Translations under genes and position numbers: made by a program | The notes under the pieces: generated by a model | What the model saw: only the letters and a program-made list of their open reading frames with translations | Databases searched by the model: none | What the model was told of the DNA's origin: nothing | Shown: positions 56,734-64,000 of the stretch, piece by piece | Numbering within the stretch: position 1 is the first letter of the stretch | How the letters are laid out: the number at the start of each line of letters is the position of its first letter | Source: Rhodoblastus sp963736175 | GTDB lineage: Bacteria > Pseudomonadota > Alphaproteobacteria > Rhizobiales > Beijerinckiaceae | Direction of reading: 5' to 3' | Length of the DNA stretch: 64,000 bases | NCBI GenBank assembly: GCA_963736175.1 | Contig: CAVTNU010000040.1 | Coordinates: 1-64,000, forward strand

Positions 56734-57947
56734 CGTTTGCTCCCCATCGCCAATCGCCATTCCTCGCGCACCCGCGGATCGTCCTCGTCCGCCGCGTGAA
56801 CGGCCTTCAAGCGCGCGAATTCTTCCGGCGGCAGCAATTGCGCCAGAGCCCAAACCGCCATGCCGCGCGCCAGCGTGTTTTCGTCGGCGAGCCTTGCAAG
56901 CGCCAGGGGCGCCAGACTCGCCTCGCCGCCGTTGCCGATAGCGAGCAGAACATTGCGCAGGAAGCGCTTGTGGCCGATGCGCTTGATCGGCCCGCCGGCG
57001 AAAAAGGCGCGGAAACCAGCGTCGTCAAGGCGGGCCAAAAAATCCAGGGGCGGGTTTTGCAGATCCTCGCGCGCCCGCAGTTTCAACTCGGCGGCCTGTT
57101 GCGCGAATTTGTTCCACGGACAGGCCGCCAGACAATCGTCGCAGCCATAGACGCGATTGCCGACGGCTTTGCGAAGGGCCCGCGGAACCTGCCCTTTCGC
57201 CTCGATGGTCAGATAGGAGATGCAGGCGCGCGCGTCGATCTGATAGGGGGCGGGAAAGGCGTGCGTCGGGCAGGCGTCGAGACAGGCGCGGCAGGAGCCG
57301 CAATGATCGCGTTCCGGTTCGTCGGCCGGCAGATCTAAAGTGGTGAAAATCGCGCCGAGAAACAGCCAGGAACCAAATTCGCGCGAAACCAGATTGGTGT
57401 GCTTGCCCTGCCAGCCGAGCCCGGCGGCGGCGGCGAGCGGTTTTTCCATCACCGGCGCGGTGTCGACGAATACTTTGACGTCTCCGCTCCCCGCCTGCGC
57501 CAGCAGCCAGGAGGCGAGCGTCTTCAGACGGCCTTTGATGAGATCATGATAATCCCGGTTGCGCGCATAGACGGAGATCACGCCGTTCGACCGTTGGCCG
57601 AGCCCCTCGCGCGGATCGACGTCCGGGCCATAATTGACCGCCAGCATCACGATCGAGCGCGCTTGTGGCCAGAGTATGCGCGGATCGGCGCGCCGCGCGA
57701 GCGTTTGCGCCATCCACTCCATATCGCCGTGACGGCCTTGCGCCAGCCAGGCGACCAACCGTTCGGGCGCGGCGGGCGCTCCGTCCGGCGCCGCGATCCG
57801 GCATGCGGCGAAACCAAGTTCGCGGGCTTTTGTCCGAAGCGCGTTCAGAAATCCACTTCGGCGTAATTCGGACTGGCGATCACGCCCGGCACCCTGTCCG
57901 CCAGCAGAGTGCGGAAGCTTGGACGCGATTTGATCCGCTGGTACCAT
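56730..57947 (-). CDS. queG: Epoxyqueuosine reductase
   Basis: Catalyses the last step of queuosine synthesis in tRNA, using cobalamin and two 4Fe-4S clusters. The clusters are bound by CGSCRACLDACPTHAF and CDDCLAACPWNKF. The N-terminal part includes RHGDMEWM and YARNRDYHDLIKGRL, and a C-terminal HEAT-like repeat region is present. The only ordinary start is ATG 57947, inside the fzlA gene. The conserved region begins about residue 35, near a CTG (57848) overlapping the fzlA stop, so the true start is uncertain. Confidence 0.92.
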   Translation of the reverse strand: MVPADQIASKLPHSAGGQGAGRDRQSELRRSGFLNALRTKARELGFAACRIAAPDGAPAAPERLVAWLAQGRHGDMEWMAQTLARRADPRILWPQARSIVMLAVNYGPDVDPREGLGQRSNGVISVYARNRDYHDLIKGRLKTLASWLLAQAGSGDVKVFVDTAPVMEKPLAAAAGLGWQGKHTNLVSREFGSWLFLGAIFTTLDLPADEPERDHCGSCRACLDACPTHAFPAPYQIDARACISYLTIEAKGQVPRALRKAVGNRVYGCDDCLAACPWNKFAQQAAELKLRAREDLQNPPLDFLARLDDAGFRAFFAGGPIKRIGHKRFLRNVLLAIGNGGEASLAPLALARLADENTLARGMAVWALAQLLPPEEFARLKAVHAADEDDPRVREEWRLAMGSKR

Positions 57948-58537
57948 TGCTTGGCGATCTCTTCTTCTTCCCAGGGCGCGTCGCCGAGAAAATCGACGCT
58001 CGAAAGATGCGCCGCCGCCGCCAGATCCGCAAAGCTCAACTCGTCCCCGGCCAGCCAGTTGCGCGACCCGGCCAGATAGGAAATGTAGCGCAGATGATAG
58101 CGCACATTGGCTCTGGCCGCGCGCACGGCGTCCATATCGGGACCGCCGCCGCCGACTTCCGTGGCGGTGAATCTTTTATAGACCTTTTCGTTCACCAGCC
58201 AGCTTGAGACTTCCTCGAAAAACTTGTCGTTGAACCAGTTCATCAGGCGGCGCGCTTCGACCCGTCCCGCCGCGTCCTCCGGCAACAGCTTGCGACCGGA
58301 GCGCGTCACGCCATAGACGTCCTCGACATATTCGGCGACGACGCCGGCGCCGGGTACCACCAGCCCGTTGTCTTCGACCAGAACCGGCGTGCGCCCGGCC
58401 GGGTCGAGCAACAAAAATTCGCGCCGGCGTTCATGCGCGCGCTCTTCGATCAATTCCGGCTCGACGCCGAACTCGCCCAAAATCAAACGGACAAAGCGGG
58501 AATGCGGGCAAAGCGGGTGATGATAAAGCTGTGCCAT
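57845..58537 (-). CDS. fzlA: FzlA, FtsZ-binding glutathione S-transferase-like protein
   Basis: 230 residues with a GST fold: thioredoxin-like N-domain (LYHHPLCPHSRFVRLILGEF, DPAGRTPVLVEDNG) and helical C-domain (LMNWFNDKFFEEVSSWLV, NWLAGDELSFADLAAAAHL). The ending KSRPSFRTLLADRVPG and PNYAEVDF, and the place just before queG, match FzlA of Caulobacter. FzlA binds and curves FtsZ filaments and links Z-ring assembly to constriction. A catalytic GST role is therefore unlikely. Confidence 0.88.
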   Translation of the reverse strand: MAQLYHHPLCPHSRFVRLILGEFGVEPELIEERAHERRREFLLLDPAGRTPVLVEDNGLVVPGAGVVAEYVEDVYGVTRSGRKLLPEDAAGRVEARRLMNWFNDKFFEEVSSWLVNEKVYKRFTATEVGGGGPDMDAVRAARANVRYHLRYISYLAGSRNWLAGDELSFADLAAAAHLSSVDFLGDAPWEEEEIAKQWYQRIKSRPSFRTLLADRVPGVIASPNYAEVDF

Positions 58538-58926
58538 CTAACCATTGTGTTGCGGCGCGAAGCCTTGGGGATGTCGAGCGCCGTGATGCCGCTTCGACGC
58601 GGCGGCGTCGCACTGGGTATAAAAGCGCCCGGGCCGGCAAACAAGCCCGCGATTTGCATGAAAGGCCTGCTCGCCGATAAGAACGGCCCGCGCCGCCGGT
58701 TTGGCTCCTTGTCCGCCTTGGATTGCGCCTTGGCCATAACCATTTGTCGGACACCGCGTTATGGTCAGGACCAACGAATTGTTCCGCGGCGAGGCGCGCC
58801 AGGGCGGGAGGCAATTCCGCCAGCGAAGAGTCGCGCTTTGGCGCGAAAACGTCTAAAACGAAAGAGAAAGCAGCGAAATCCTGGTTTTCTCGAACCATTT
58901 CGCGTCAGGCGCAAACAGGAAAGACG
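58538..58926. other. 389-base region between divergent fzlA and cnoX
   Basis: It must hold promoters for both directions. Reading frames here give only Arg/Pro/Ala-rich translations typical of antisense GC-rich DNA. No operator, repeat or RNA gene was recognised. Confidence 0.4.
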
Positions 58927-59853
58927 ATGTTGGATCTTGAAGGGCGCGGCGCGCCAAACGATCGCCAGAACGGCAAGCCGGTTGTGGGCGATCTGATCGT
59001 CGACACGACCTTTGAGCGATTTCGCGTCGACGTGATCGACCAATCGGCCCAGAGACTGGTGCTGGTCGATTTCTGGGCGCCCTGGTGCGGCCCGTGTAAG
59101 CAATTGACGCCGACGCTGGAGAAGGTCGTCAAGGCGGCGCGCGGCAAGGTCGCGCTGGCCAAAATGGATATCGATAAATATCCGCAGATCCCCGGGCAAA
59201 TGGGGATTCAATCGATTCCGGCGGTGATCGCCTTTCAGGACGGCCGGCCCGCCGACGGCTTCATGGGCGCCTTGCCCGAAAGCGAAATCGTCGCCTTCGT
59301 CGAACGCTTCGTCGGCCCGCTTGGCCCCGACGTTGAGGCGGCTCTTGTCGAGGGCGAGGCGGCGCTAGCCGAAGGCGACGCCGATCGCGCGCTCGTCCTG
59401 TTCAGTTCTGTCCTGCGGGAAGACCCGGCTCATCTTGGCGCGGTCGGAGGGCTGACGCGCGCCCTGATCGCGCAAGGCGAACTTGATGCGGCAAGAGACG
59501 CGCTTGCCGCGGTTCCGCCAGGAAAAGAGCAAGACAAGGCTATTCTCGCCGCGCGCGCGGCGCTCGATCTGGTCGAGCAGGCCAGCAAAGTTGGCGATAT
59601 CACCGAGCTGCTTCGGCGGATTGTCGCCGACCCGCGCGATTTCGAAGCCCGTTTCGATCTGGCTCTCGGCCTCAACGCGCGAGGCAAGCGCCAGGATGCG
59701 GCCACGCAATTGTTGGATATATTCAAAATGGAGCCGACTTGGCGCGACGGCGCGGCGCGTCAGCAATTGCTGCAATTTTTCGAGGCCTGGGGGCCGGTCG
59801 ACCCTGCGACGACACAAGCGCGACGCAAATTGTCCGCATTGCTGTTCGCCTGA
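58927..59853 (+). CDS. cnoX: CnoX/YbbN-type thioredoxin-domain protein with TPR tail
   Basis: 308 residues. The N-terminal thioredoxin fold has WAPWCGPCKQLTPTLE with a WCGPC active site, unlike E. coli YbbN where it is degraded. The C-terminal 180 residues form tetratricopeptide-like helices (LVEGEAALAEGDADRALVLF, DLALGLNARGKRQDAATQLL). CnoX proteins guard proteins against oxidation and pass clients to GroEL. It is the first gene of a three-gene unit with the Lon-N protein (12-base gap) and the Trm112-like protein. Confidence 0.9.
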   Translation: MLDLEGRGAPNDRQNGKPVVGDLIVDTTFERFRVDVIDQSAQRLVLVDFWAPWCGPCKQLTPTLEKVVKAARGKVALAKMDIDKYPQIPGQMGIQSIPAVIAFQDGRPADGFMGALPESEIVAFVERFVGPLGPDVEAALVEGEAALAEGDADRALVLFSSVLREDPAHLGAVGGLTRALIAQGELDAARDALAAVPPGKEQDKAILAARAALDLVEQASKVGDITELLRRIVADPRDFEARFDLALGLNARGKRQDAATQLLDIFKMEPTWRDGAARQQLLQFFEAWGPVDPATTQARRKLSALLFA

Positions 59854-59865
59854 AAGAGGCCCTTG

Positions 59866-60531
59866 ATGGCAATCAACAAGACTTACGCCAGCGCCGTGGA
59901 TCTGCCGACGGACATTCCGTTGTTTCCGCTCGCTGGCGCGATCGTCCTGCCCGGCGGCGAATTGCCGTTGAATATTTTTGAAGCGCGCTATCTCGCCATG
60001 TTCGACGACGCCATGAAAGGCGCGCGCATCGTCGGCATGGTGCAGCCTAAAGACGACGCCGCGAATGACGGCGCGCCGAAACTGCATGCGGTCGGGTGCG
60101 CCGGCCGTATTACCCAGATGTCCGAGACCGGCGATGGACGCTATTTCGTTGTTTTAAGCGGCGTCGCCCAATTCCGCATCGACAGCGAATTGCCGCAGCA
60201 AAAGGCCTATCGCGAAGCGCGCGTCGATTTCGCACCCTTCGCCCAGGACTTCACCCCCAGCGAAAATCTGACGCTCGCCACCCGCGCGCGGCTGCACATG
60301 ACCGCGTTGTCCCTGGCGCAAGCCCTGAATTTCGATCTCGACGCCGAGCTTATTCAATCCATGCCGGACGACGCTCTAGTCGCCGCTTTCGCGATGATCG
60401 GCCCCTTCGACGCCGTCGCGAAACAGGCCCTTTTGGAGGCGCCGGCGCTCGACGCCCGCGCCGAACTCCTGCTGGCTCTGGCCGAGCGCATGCTCGACGG
60501 CTTACAGCGCGGCAAAACCACCTTGCAATGA
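59866..60531 (+). CDS. Lon protease N-terminal (LAN) domain protein
   Basis: 221 residues from ATG 59866, with AAAGAGG upstream. IPLFPLAGAIVLPGGELPLNIFE and YLAMFDDAMKGARIVGMVQP are the substrate-binding N-domain of Lon without its ATPase or protease. The role of stand-alone LAN proteins is not settled. The order cnoX-LonN-Trm112-like is common in Hyphomicrobiales and links it to protein quality control. Confidence 0.9.
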   Translation: MAINKTYASAVDLPTDIPLFPLAGAIVLPGGELPLNIFEARYLAMFDDAMKGARIVGMVQPKDDAANDGAPKLHAVGCAGRITQMSETGDGRYFVVLSGVAQFRIDSELPQQKAYREARVDFAPFAQDFTPSENLTLATRARLHMTALSLAQALNFDLDAELIQSMPDDALVAAFAMIGPFDAVAKQALLEAPALDARAELLLALAERMLDGLQRGKTTLQ

Positions 60532-60538
60532 GGCCTTC

Positions 60539-60754
60539 ATGTCGAACGAATCGAATAAACAAAACGAAGCCGCGCAAACCATCCAGATCGACCCGCGCAT
60601 GCTGGAAATTCTTGTTTGCCCGCTGACCAAGACGACCTTGCACTATGACGCCGCGCGCCACGAGCTGGTGTCGCTGGCGGCGCGGCTCGCTTATCCGATC
60701 CGCGACGGCATTCCGATCATGCTGCCGGAAGAAGCACGAAAAATAGAAGAATAA
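60539..60754 (+). CDS. Trm112-like (UPF0434/YcaR) protein
   Basis: 71 residues. PRMLEILVCPLTKTTLHYD and LAYPIRDGIPIMLPEEAR match UPF0434. Only one of the usual Cys residues is kept (VCP), so zinc binding is doubtful. Starts seven bases after the Lon-N gene. In eukaryotes and archaea Trm112 activates methyltransferases; the bacterial role is unknown. Confidence 0.9.
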   Translation: MSNESNKQNEAAQTIQIDPRMLEILVCPLTKTTLHYDAARHELVSLAARLAYPIRDGIPIMLPEEARKIEE

Positions 60755-60912
60755 TAATTATGCAAAATGATTATTTAATAGACGTGTGTTGATAAAAAAT
60801 TAGGCAGCTTCTTTGATCGCCGCGTCTTGATCGCGCAGACCCATTTTGATTGACGCGAATTTGTTCGTGCGATTAATTATCGTGTGTATTTTTTATGCAA
60901 ATTGCTTAAATT

Positions 60913-60928
60913 TGGCACGATATTTGAT
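60913..60928 (+). promoter_or_regulatory. Sigma-54 promoter of glnK-amtB
   Basis: TGGCACG-ATAT-TTGAT matches the -24/-12 consensus TGGCACG-N4-TTGCW with one mismatch at -12. It lies 36 bases before glnK, in an AT-rich region (60755-60963). glnK-amtB is a classic NtrC/sigma-54 target under nitrogen limitation. No clear NtrC site was seen upstream. Confidence 0.7.
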
Positions 60929-60963
60929 TAATTTACGCACACCAATTCAATGGGGTTGTGCGT

Positions 60964-61302
60964 ATGAAATTTGTGACCGCCATCATCAAACCCTTCAAGC
61001 TCGACGACGCGCGCGAAGCCTTGGCCGCCATTCATGTCGACGGCATGACCGTCGCTGAAGTCAAAGGCTTTGGGCGCCAGCGCGGCCATACCGAGATCTA
61101 CCGCGGCGCCGAATATACCGTCAGCTTTCTGCCCAAGCTCCGCATCGAAGTCGCCGTCCGCGAGGACGTCGTTGAAGCGGTCGTCGAAGCGATCAAAACG
61201 GCGACCCATACCGGCCAGATCGGCGACGGCAAGATTTTCGTGACGCCACTTGAACGCGCCATGCGCATTCGCACCGGCGAGACCGACGACGACGCGCTCT
61301 GA
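60964..61302 (+). CDS. glnK: P-II nitrogen regulatory protein
   Basis: 112 residues, full length. MKFVTAIIKPFKLDDAREAL starts the fold. The T-loop has the uridylylated Tyr in RGAEYTVSFLPK, and the nucleotide-binding B-loop is TGQIGDGKIFV. It senses 2-oxoglutarate and ATP/ADP and blocks AmtB when nitrogen is plentiful. Paired with amtB 62 bases downstream, so named glnK rather than glnB. Confidence 0.97.
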   Translation: MKFVTAIIKPFKLDDAREALAAIHVDGMTVAEVKGFGRQRGHTEIYRGAEYTVSFLPKLRIEVAVREDVVEAVVEAIKTATHTGQIGDGKIFVTPLERAMRIRTGETDDDAL

Positions 61303-61364
61303 TCCGCCCCACCGCGCTTGACGCGACACCCGCTCCTTTTTCCCGCCACCGACCGGATACACAG

Positions 61365-62678
61365 ATGACGACACATAAATTGCGCGCAAGCCTGATTGGC
61401 GGCTTGTCCTGCGTTTTCGCCTCGCCGGCCCTCGCCGCCGAGAGCAAGATCGACATGGCCGACACGGCGTTCATGATATTTGCCACCGCCCTCGTTCTGA
61501 TGATGACGATACCGGGGCTGGCGCTGTTCTACGCCGGCATGGTGCGCAAGAAGAACGTGCTGGCGACGATGGCGCAGAGCTTCGCGGCCACGGCGCTGGT
61601 CTCTCTGCTTTGGCTAGCCGGCGCCTATAGTCTCTCCTTTCATGGGACGGGCGCGTTGATCGGCAATCTGGACGCCGCTTTTTTCACCAAGATGACCCTC
61701 GATTCGGTCAGCCCCTTCGCCAAGACGATTCCTGAACTGCTGTTCGCCGTCTACCAGATGACCTTCGCCGTCATCACCTGCGCGCTGGTCGCTGGCGCCA
61801 CGGCGGACCGCCTGAAATTTTCGGCCTTCGTTCTGTTCTGCTTCATCTGGCTGTTCGTCGTCTATGTCCCGAGCGCCCATTGGGTCTGGGGCGGCGGCTT
61901 CCTGTCCGATTGGGGTCTGCTCGACTTCGCCGGCGGCACCGTGGTGCATATCAACGCCGGCGTCGCCGGCCTCGTCGCCGCGATCATGATTGGACCGCGC
62001 CAGGGCTACGGCAAGGAAAACATGGCCCCCTTCGACCTGTCGCTGGCGGTGGTCGGCACCGGCTTGCTCTGGGTCGGTTGGTTCGGCTTCAACGGCGGCT
62101 CGGCGCTCGCCGTCGGCTCACGCGCCGTTTATGCGATCACCGCCACGCATTTTTCGGCGTGCGCCGGCGCCCTTGTGTGGAGCGCTCTCGAATGGCGCGA
62201 GCGCGGACGGCCCTCCGTTCTCGGCTTGATTTCCGGCGCCGTCGCCGGGCTTGGCACCATCACGCCGGCCTCGGGCTATGTGCTGCCCTGGCACGGACTG
62301 GTGATCGGCGCCGTCGCCGGCCTCATCTGCTTCTTCGCTAGCACCGCGCTGAAACAGAAGCTGCGCTATGACGATACGCTCGATGTGTTCGGCGTGCACG
62401 GCGTCGGCGGCGCCCTCGGCACGCTGTTAACCGGCGTTTTCGCCACTGCGGCGGTGAGCGCCGCGGGCGCCGACCCCGGCGTTTCGGGTCTGCTCGAAGG
62501 CAATGCGCATCAATTCGCGGTGCAGGCCGCCGGCGTCGCCGTCACAACGGTCTGGTGCGTTGTCGGAACCTGGATCTCATTGAAGATCGTCGACGCCCTG
62601 GTGGGCCTGCGCGCCGGCGCCGATCAGGAACGCGAAGGGCTCGACCTCGCCTTGCATGGCGAGGCGCTTCACCAGTAA
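61365..62678 (+). CDS. amtB: Ammonium transporter
   Basis: 437 residues: a signal peptide (SCVFASPALAA) and eleven membrane helices. Key positions include IPGLALFYAGMVRKKNVLATM, the pore His pair in GGTVVHINAGVAGLVAA and VFGVHGVGGALGTLLTG, and YQMTFAVITCALVAGA of the Phe gate. It brings in ammonium and is gated by GlnK. Cotranscribed with glnK from the sigma-54 promoter. Confidence 0.97.
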   Translation: MTTHKLRASLIGGLSCVFASPALAAESKIDMADTAFMIFATALVLMMTIPGLALFYAGMVRKKNVLATMAQSFAATALVSLLWLAGAYSLSFHGTGALIGNLDAAFFTKMTLDSVSPFAKTIPELLFAVYQMTFAVITCALVAGATADRLKFSAFVLFCFIWLFVVYVPSAHWVWGGGFLSDWGLLDFAGGTVVHINAGVAGLVAAIMIGPRQGYGKENMAPFDLSLAVVGTGLLWVGWFGFNGGSALAVGSRAVYAITATHFSACAGALVWSALEWRERGRPSVLGLISGAVAGLGTITPASGYVLPWHGLVIGAVAGLICFFASTALKQKLRYDDTLDVFGVHGVGGALGTLLTGVFATAAVSAAGADPGVSGLLEGNAHQFAVQAAGVAVTTVWCVVGTWISLKIVDALVGLRAGADQEREGLDLALHGEALHQ

Positions 62679-62788
62679 GACCCGGCGCGTTCGGTTGAAT
62701 CGGGCGCCGACGGCTTGACGGCGCCCGAGAATCCCGTTCCCCTGACGCGGTCGCCGCGCCCGGGCGCGGCTTTGCGCTTGGACACAGC

Positions 62789-63673
62789 ATGCATTCCGCT
62801 ACCGCCGATCTGGTCGAAATCCTCAATCTCGAAAAAATCGAAGAAAACATCTTCCGTGGGCGCAGTCCGCAAGTCGGCTGGCAACGCGTCTTCGGCGGTC
62901 TCGTCATCGCCCAGGCCCTGGTCGCCGCCGAACGAACGGTCGAGGGGCGCGCGCCGCATTCGCTTCACGCCTATTTTCTGCTGGCGGGCGATCCGGCGGC
63001 GCCGATCGTCTACAATGTCGAACGCATTCGCGACGGCAAAAGCTTCGCCACACGCCGCTGCGTCGCCATCCAGCACGGTCGCGCGATTTTCACGCTCTCC
63101 GCTTCGTTCCTCGCCGCCGAACAGGGCCTCGAACACGCCAGCGCGATGCCGAGCGTTCCCCCGCCTGAAGACTTGCCGTCGGAAAACGAGTTCCGCGAGC
63201 GCTTCGGACATTTGATGCCCGAAGACGTCCGCCGCTATTTCGAGCGGGAGCGGCCGATCGAACTGCGCCCCGTCAATTTGCGCAATTACGTGCTGCGCGA
63301 GCGTCCGCAGGAGCCGGTACAGCAGGTTTGGGTGCGCGCGGTCGGTCCATTGCCGGACGGTCCCGCCATCCATCGCGCCGCTCTGGCCTATATCTCCGAT
63401 ATGACCTTGCTCGACACCGCCTTGATCGCGCATGGCCGCTCGGTGTTCAACCGCGACATGCAGGTCGCGAGCCTCGACCACGCCCTGTGGTTTCATCGCC
63501 CGTTCCGCGCCGACGAATGGATGCTCTACGCGCAGGACAGCCCCAACACCTCAGGATCGCTCGGATTGACGCGCGGATCGCTGTATTCGCGCCAGGGCGC
63601 GCTGATCGCGTCTGTCGCTCAGGAAGGCCTGATCCGAATCCGCGCCGCGCCGACCGGAAACGCTAACGTTTAA
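62789..63673 (+). CDS. tesB: Acyl-CoA thioesterase II
   Basis: 294 residues with a double hot-dog fold. IFRGRSPQVGWQRVFGGLVIAQA is the N-terminal signature. The catalytic Asp lies in YISDMTLLDTAL and the Gln in VAQEGLIRIR, with the Thr/Ser in NTSGSLGLTRGSLYSR. It hydrolyses medium and long acyl-CoAs. It lies next to amtB and points the same way; this neighbourhood is common in Hyphomicrobiales. Confidence 0.95.
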   Translation: MHSATADLVEILNLEKIEENIFRGRSPQVGWQRVFGGLVIAQALVAAERTVEGRAPHSLHAYFLLAGDPAAPIVYNVERIRDGKSFATRRCVAIQHGRAIFTLSASFLAAEQGLEHASAMPSVPPPEDLPSENEFRERFGHLMPEDVRRYFERERPIELRPVNLRNYVLRERPQEPVQQVWVRAVGPLPDGPAIHRAALAYISDMTLLDTALIAHGRSVFNRDMQVASLDHALWFHRPFRADEWMLYAQDSPNTSGSLGLTRGSLYSRQGALIASVAQEGLIRIRAAPTGNANV

Positions 63674-64000
63674 GGCGAGGAACCGGCGCGTTTTTACGCA
63701 ACCAATTGTCCCGGCCTATTTTTTCAGCGCCCGCCAGGGCGTGGCGGGCCGCGACGACGACGCGCGTTTTCCAAATGCTTAGGCAAAAACACTGGCCGGC
63801 GCCGCTTTTTTTGCAGGAAAGGCGCCGATCACCAAGAAAGATGCCTATTTAATCGACTGATTTGCCGAAATGGCCGCCAAAGGCCGACTGTTGATTTAAA
63901 AATCAATATTTTTCATGCGGTTATGTCCATGCCCCCGCTTGGCACGGCGCTTGTTAAGGCAAGTCGAGCCAAGCGCATCGGTATCCCCCTGCCGAGCGCC
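63674..64000 (+). other. 327-base upstream region of a gene beyond the window
   Basis: It holds a hairpin GCCCGCCA-GGGCG-TGGCGGGC (63729-63749) after tesB and an AT-rich palindrome TTGATTT-AA-AAATCAA (63891-63906). A sigma-54 promoter near the end follows. No reading frame of note. Confidence 0.6.
63940..63955 (+). promoter_or_regulatory. Second sigma-54-type promoter
   Basis: TGGCACG-GCGC-TTGTT fits TGGCACG-N4-TTGCW with one mismatch. It points out of the window. Given glnK-amtB-tesB just before it, a second glnK-amtB pair or other nitrogen gene probably follows. Confidence 0.65.

Noticed and set aside
60801..60845. Fifteen-codon minus-strand frame ending MGLRDQDAAIKEAA
   Set aside because: Too short, no ribosome site, and it lies in the glnK promoter region; at most the end of a decayed gene.
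63729..63749. Hairpin after tesB as a terminator
   Set aside because: The stem is good, but no T-run follows on either strand.

Overview
The window is GC-rich DNA of an alphaproteobacterium, most likely of the order Hyphomicrobiales (Rhizobiales) and possibly near Beijerinckiaceae or Methylocystaceae. Evidence is the set of family-specific genes: gapR, fzlA next to queG, ndvA, a ferritin-VIT1 fusion mbfA with an Irr-type box, DUF1036, an alphaproteobacterial LexA box (GAAC-N7-GAAC) and a rimP-nusA-ylxR-infB-rbfA-truB-rpsO-pnp translation cluster. No methanotrophy or photosynthesis gene is present, so the genus cannot be fixed. No rRNA, tRNA or CRISPR array was recognised.

Layout. 1-2179: two ISAs1-family copies on the minus strand, one complete in sequence to its right end, the other missing its distal part; they truncate a polytopic membrane-protein gene (2180-3359). 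3639-5570: a four-gene module resembling a phage lysis cassette (GH108 muramidase, holin-like protein, permuted NlpC/P60-like protein, membrane/coiled-coil protein), closed by a palindromic repeat and a strong terminator. 5851-8275: a LexA box, imuA, a frameshifted and truncated imuB remnant, and rluD, all joined in one reading frame. 8276-24543: ordinary accessory and housekeeping genes (outer-membrane barrel, old yellow enzyme, gapR, N-formylglutamate amidohydrolase-like, sterol-desaturase family, lipoprotein, Nudix, mbfA, metallophosphoesterase, Phd/PIN toxin-antitoxin pair, yebC, prpE, HAD phosphatase). 24695-28156: a six-PAS hybrid histidine kinase.

30145-41713: the minus-strand transcription/translation cluster, driven by a recognisable sigma-70 promoter and a rimP-type terminator leader. 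An opposite-strand OmpA-family gene with a frameshift sits between truB and rpsO. 41966-49058: mmcQ/yjbR, lepA (frameshifted), a GntR/FCD regulator (frameshifted), a PfkB sugar kinase, and two translationally coupled paralogous multi-spanning membrane proteins. 49197-53559: rph-rdgB-hemW-ndvA. 53566-55552: an unusual fusion of an SCP2-like domain to a beta-hydroxyacid dehydrogenase, divergent from a TetR regulator with a clear promoter/operator. 55864-58537: fzlA-queG-SDR, overlapping. 58927-60754: cnoX-like thioredoxin, Lon-N domain protein, Trm112-like protein. 60913-62678: sigma-54 promoter, glnK, amtB, followed by tesB. The window ends in a second sigma-54-type promoter that should drive a nitrogen-regulated gene beyond the edge.

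A recurring oddity is single-base frameshifts in otherwise well conserved genes (imuB, the OmpA-family gene, lepA, the GntR regulator). Either this genome carries several recent null alleles or the assembly has residual indel errors; read-level data would decide.
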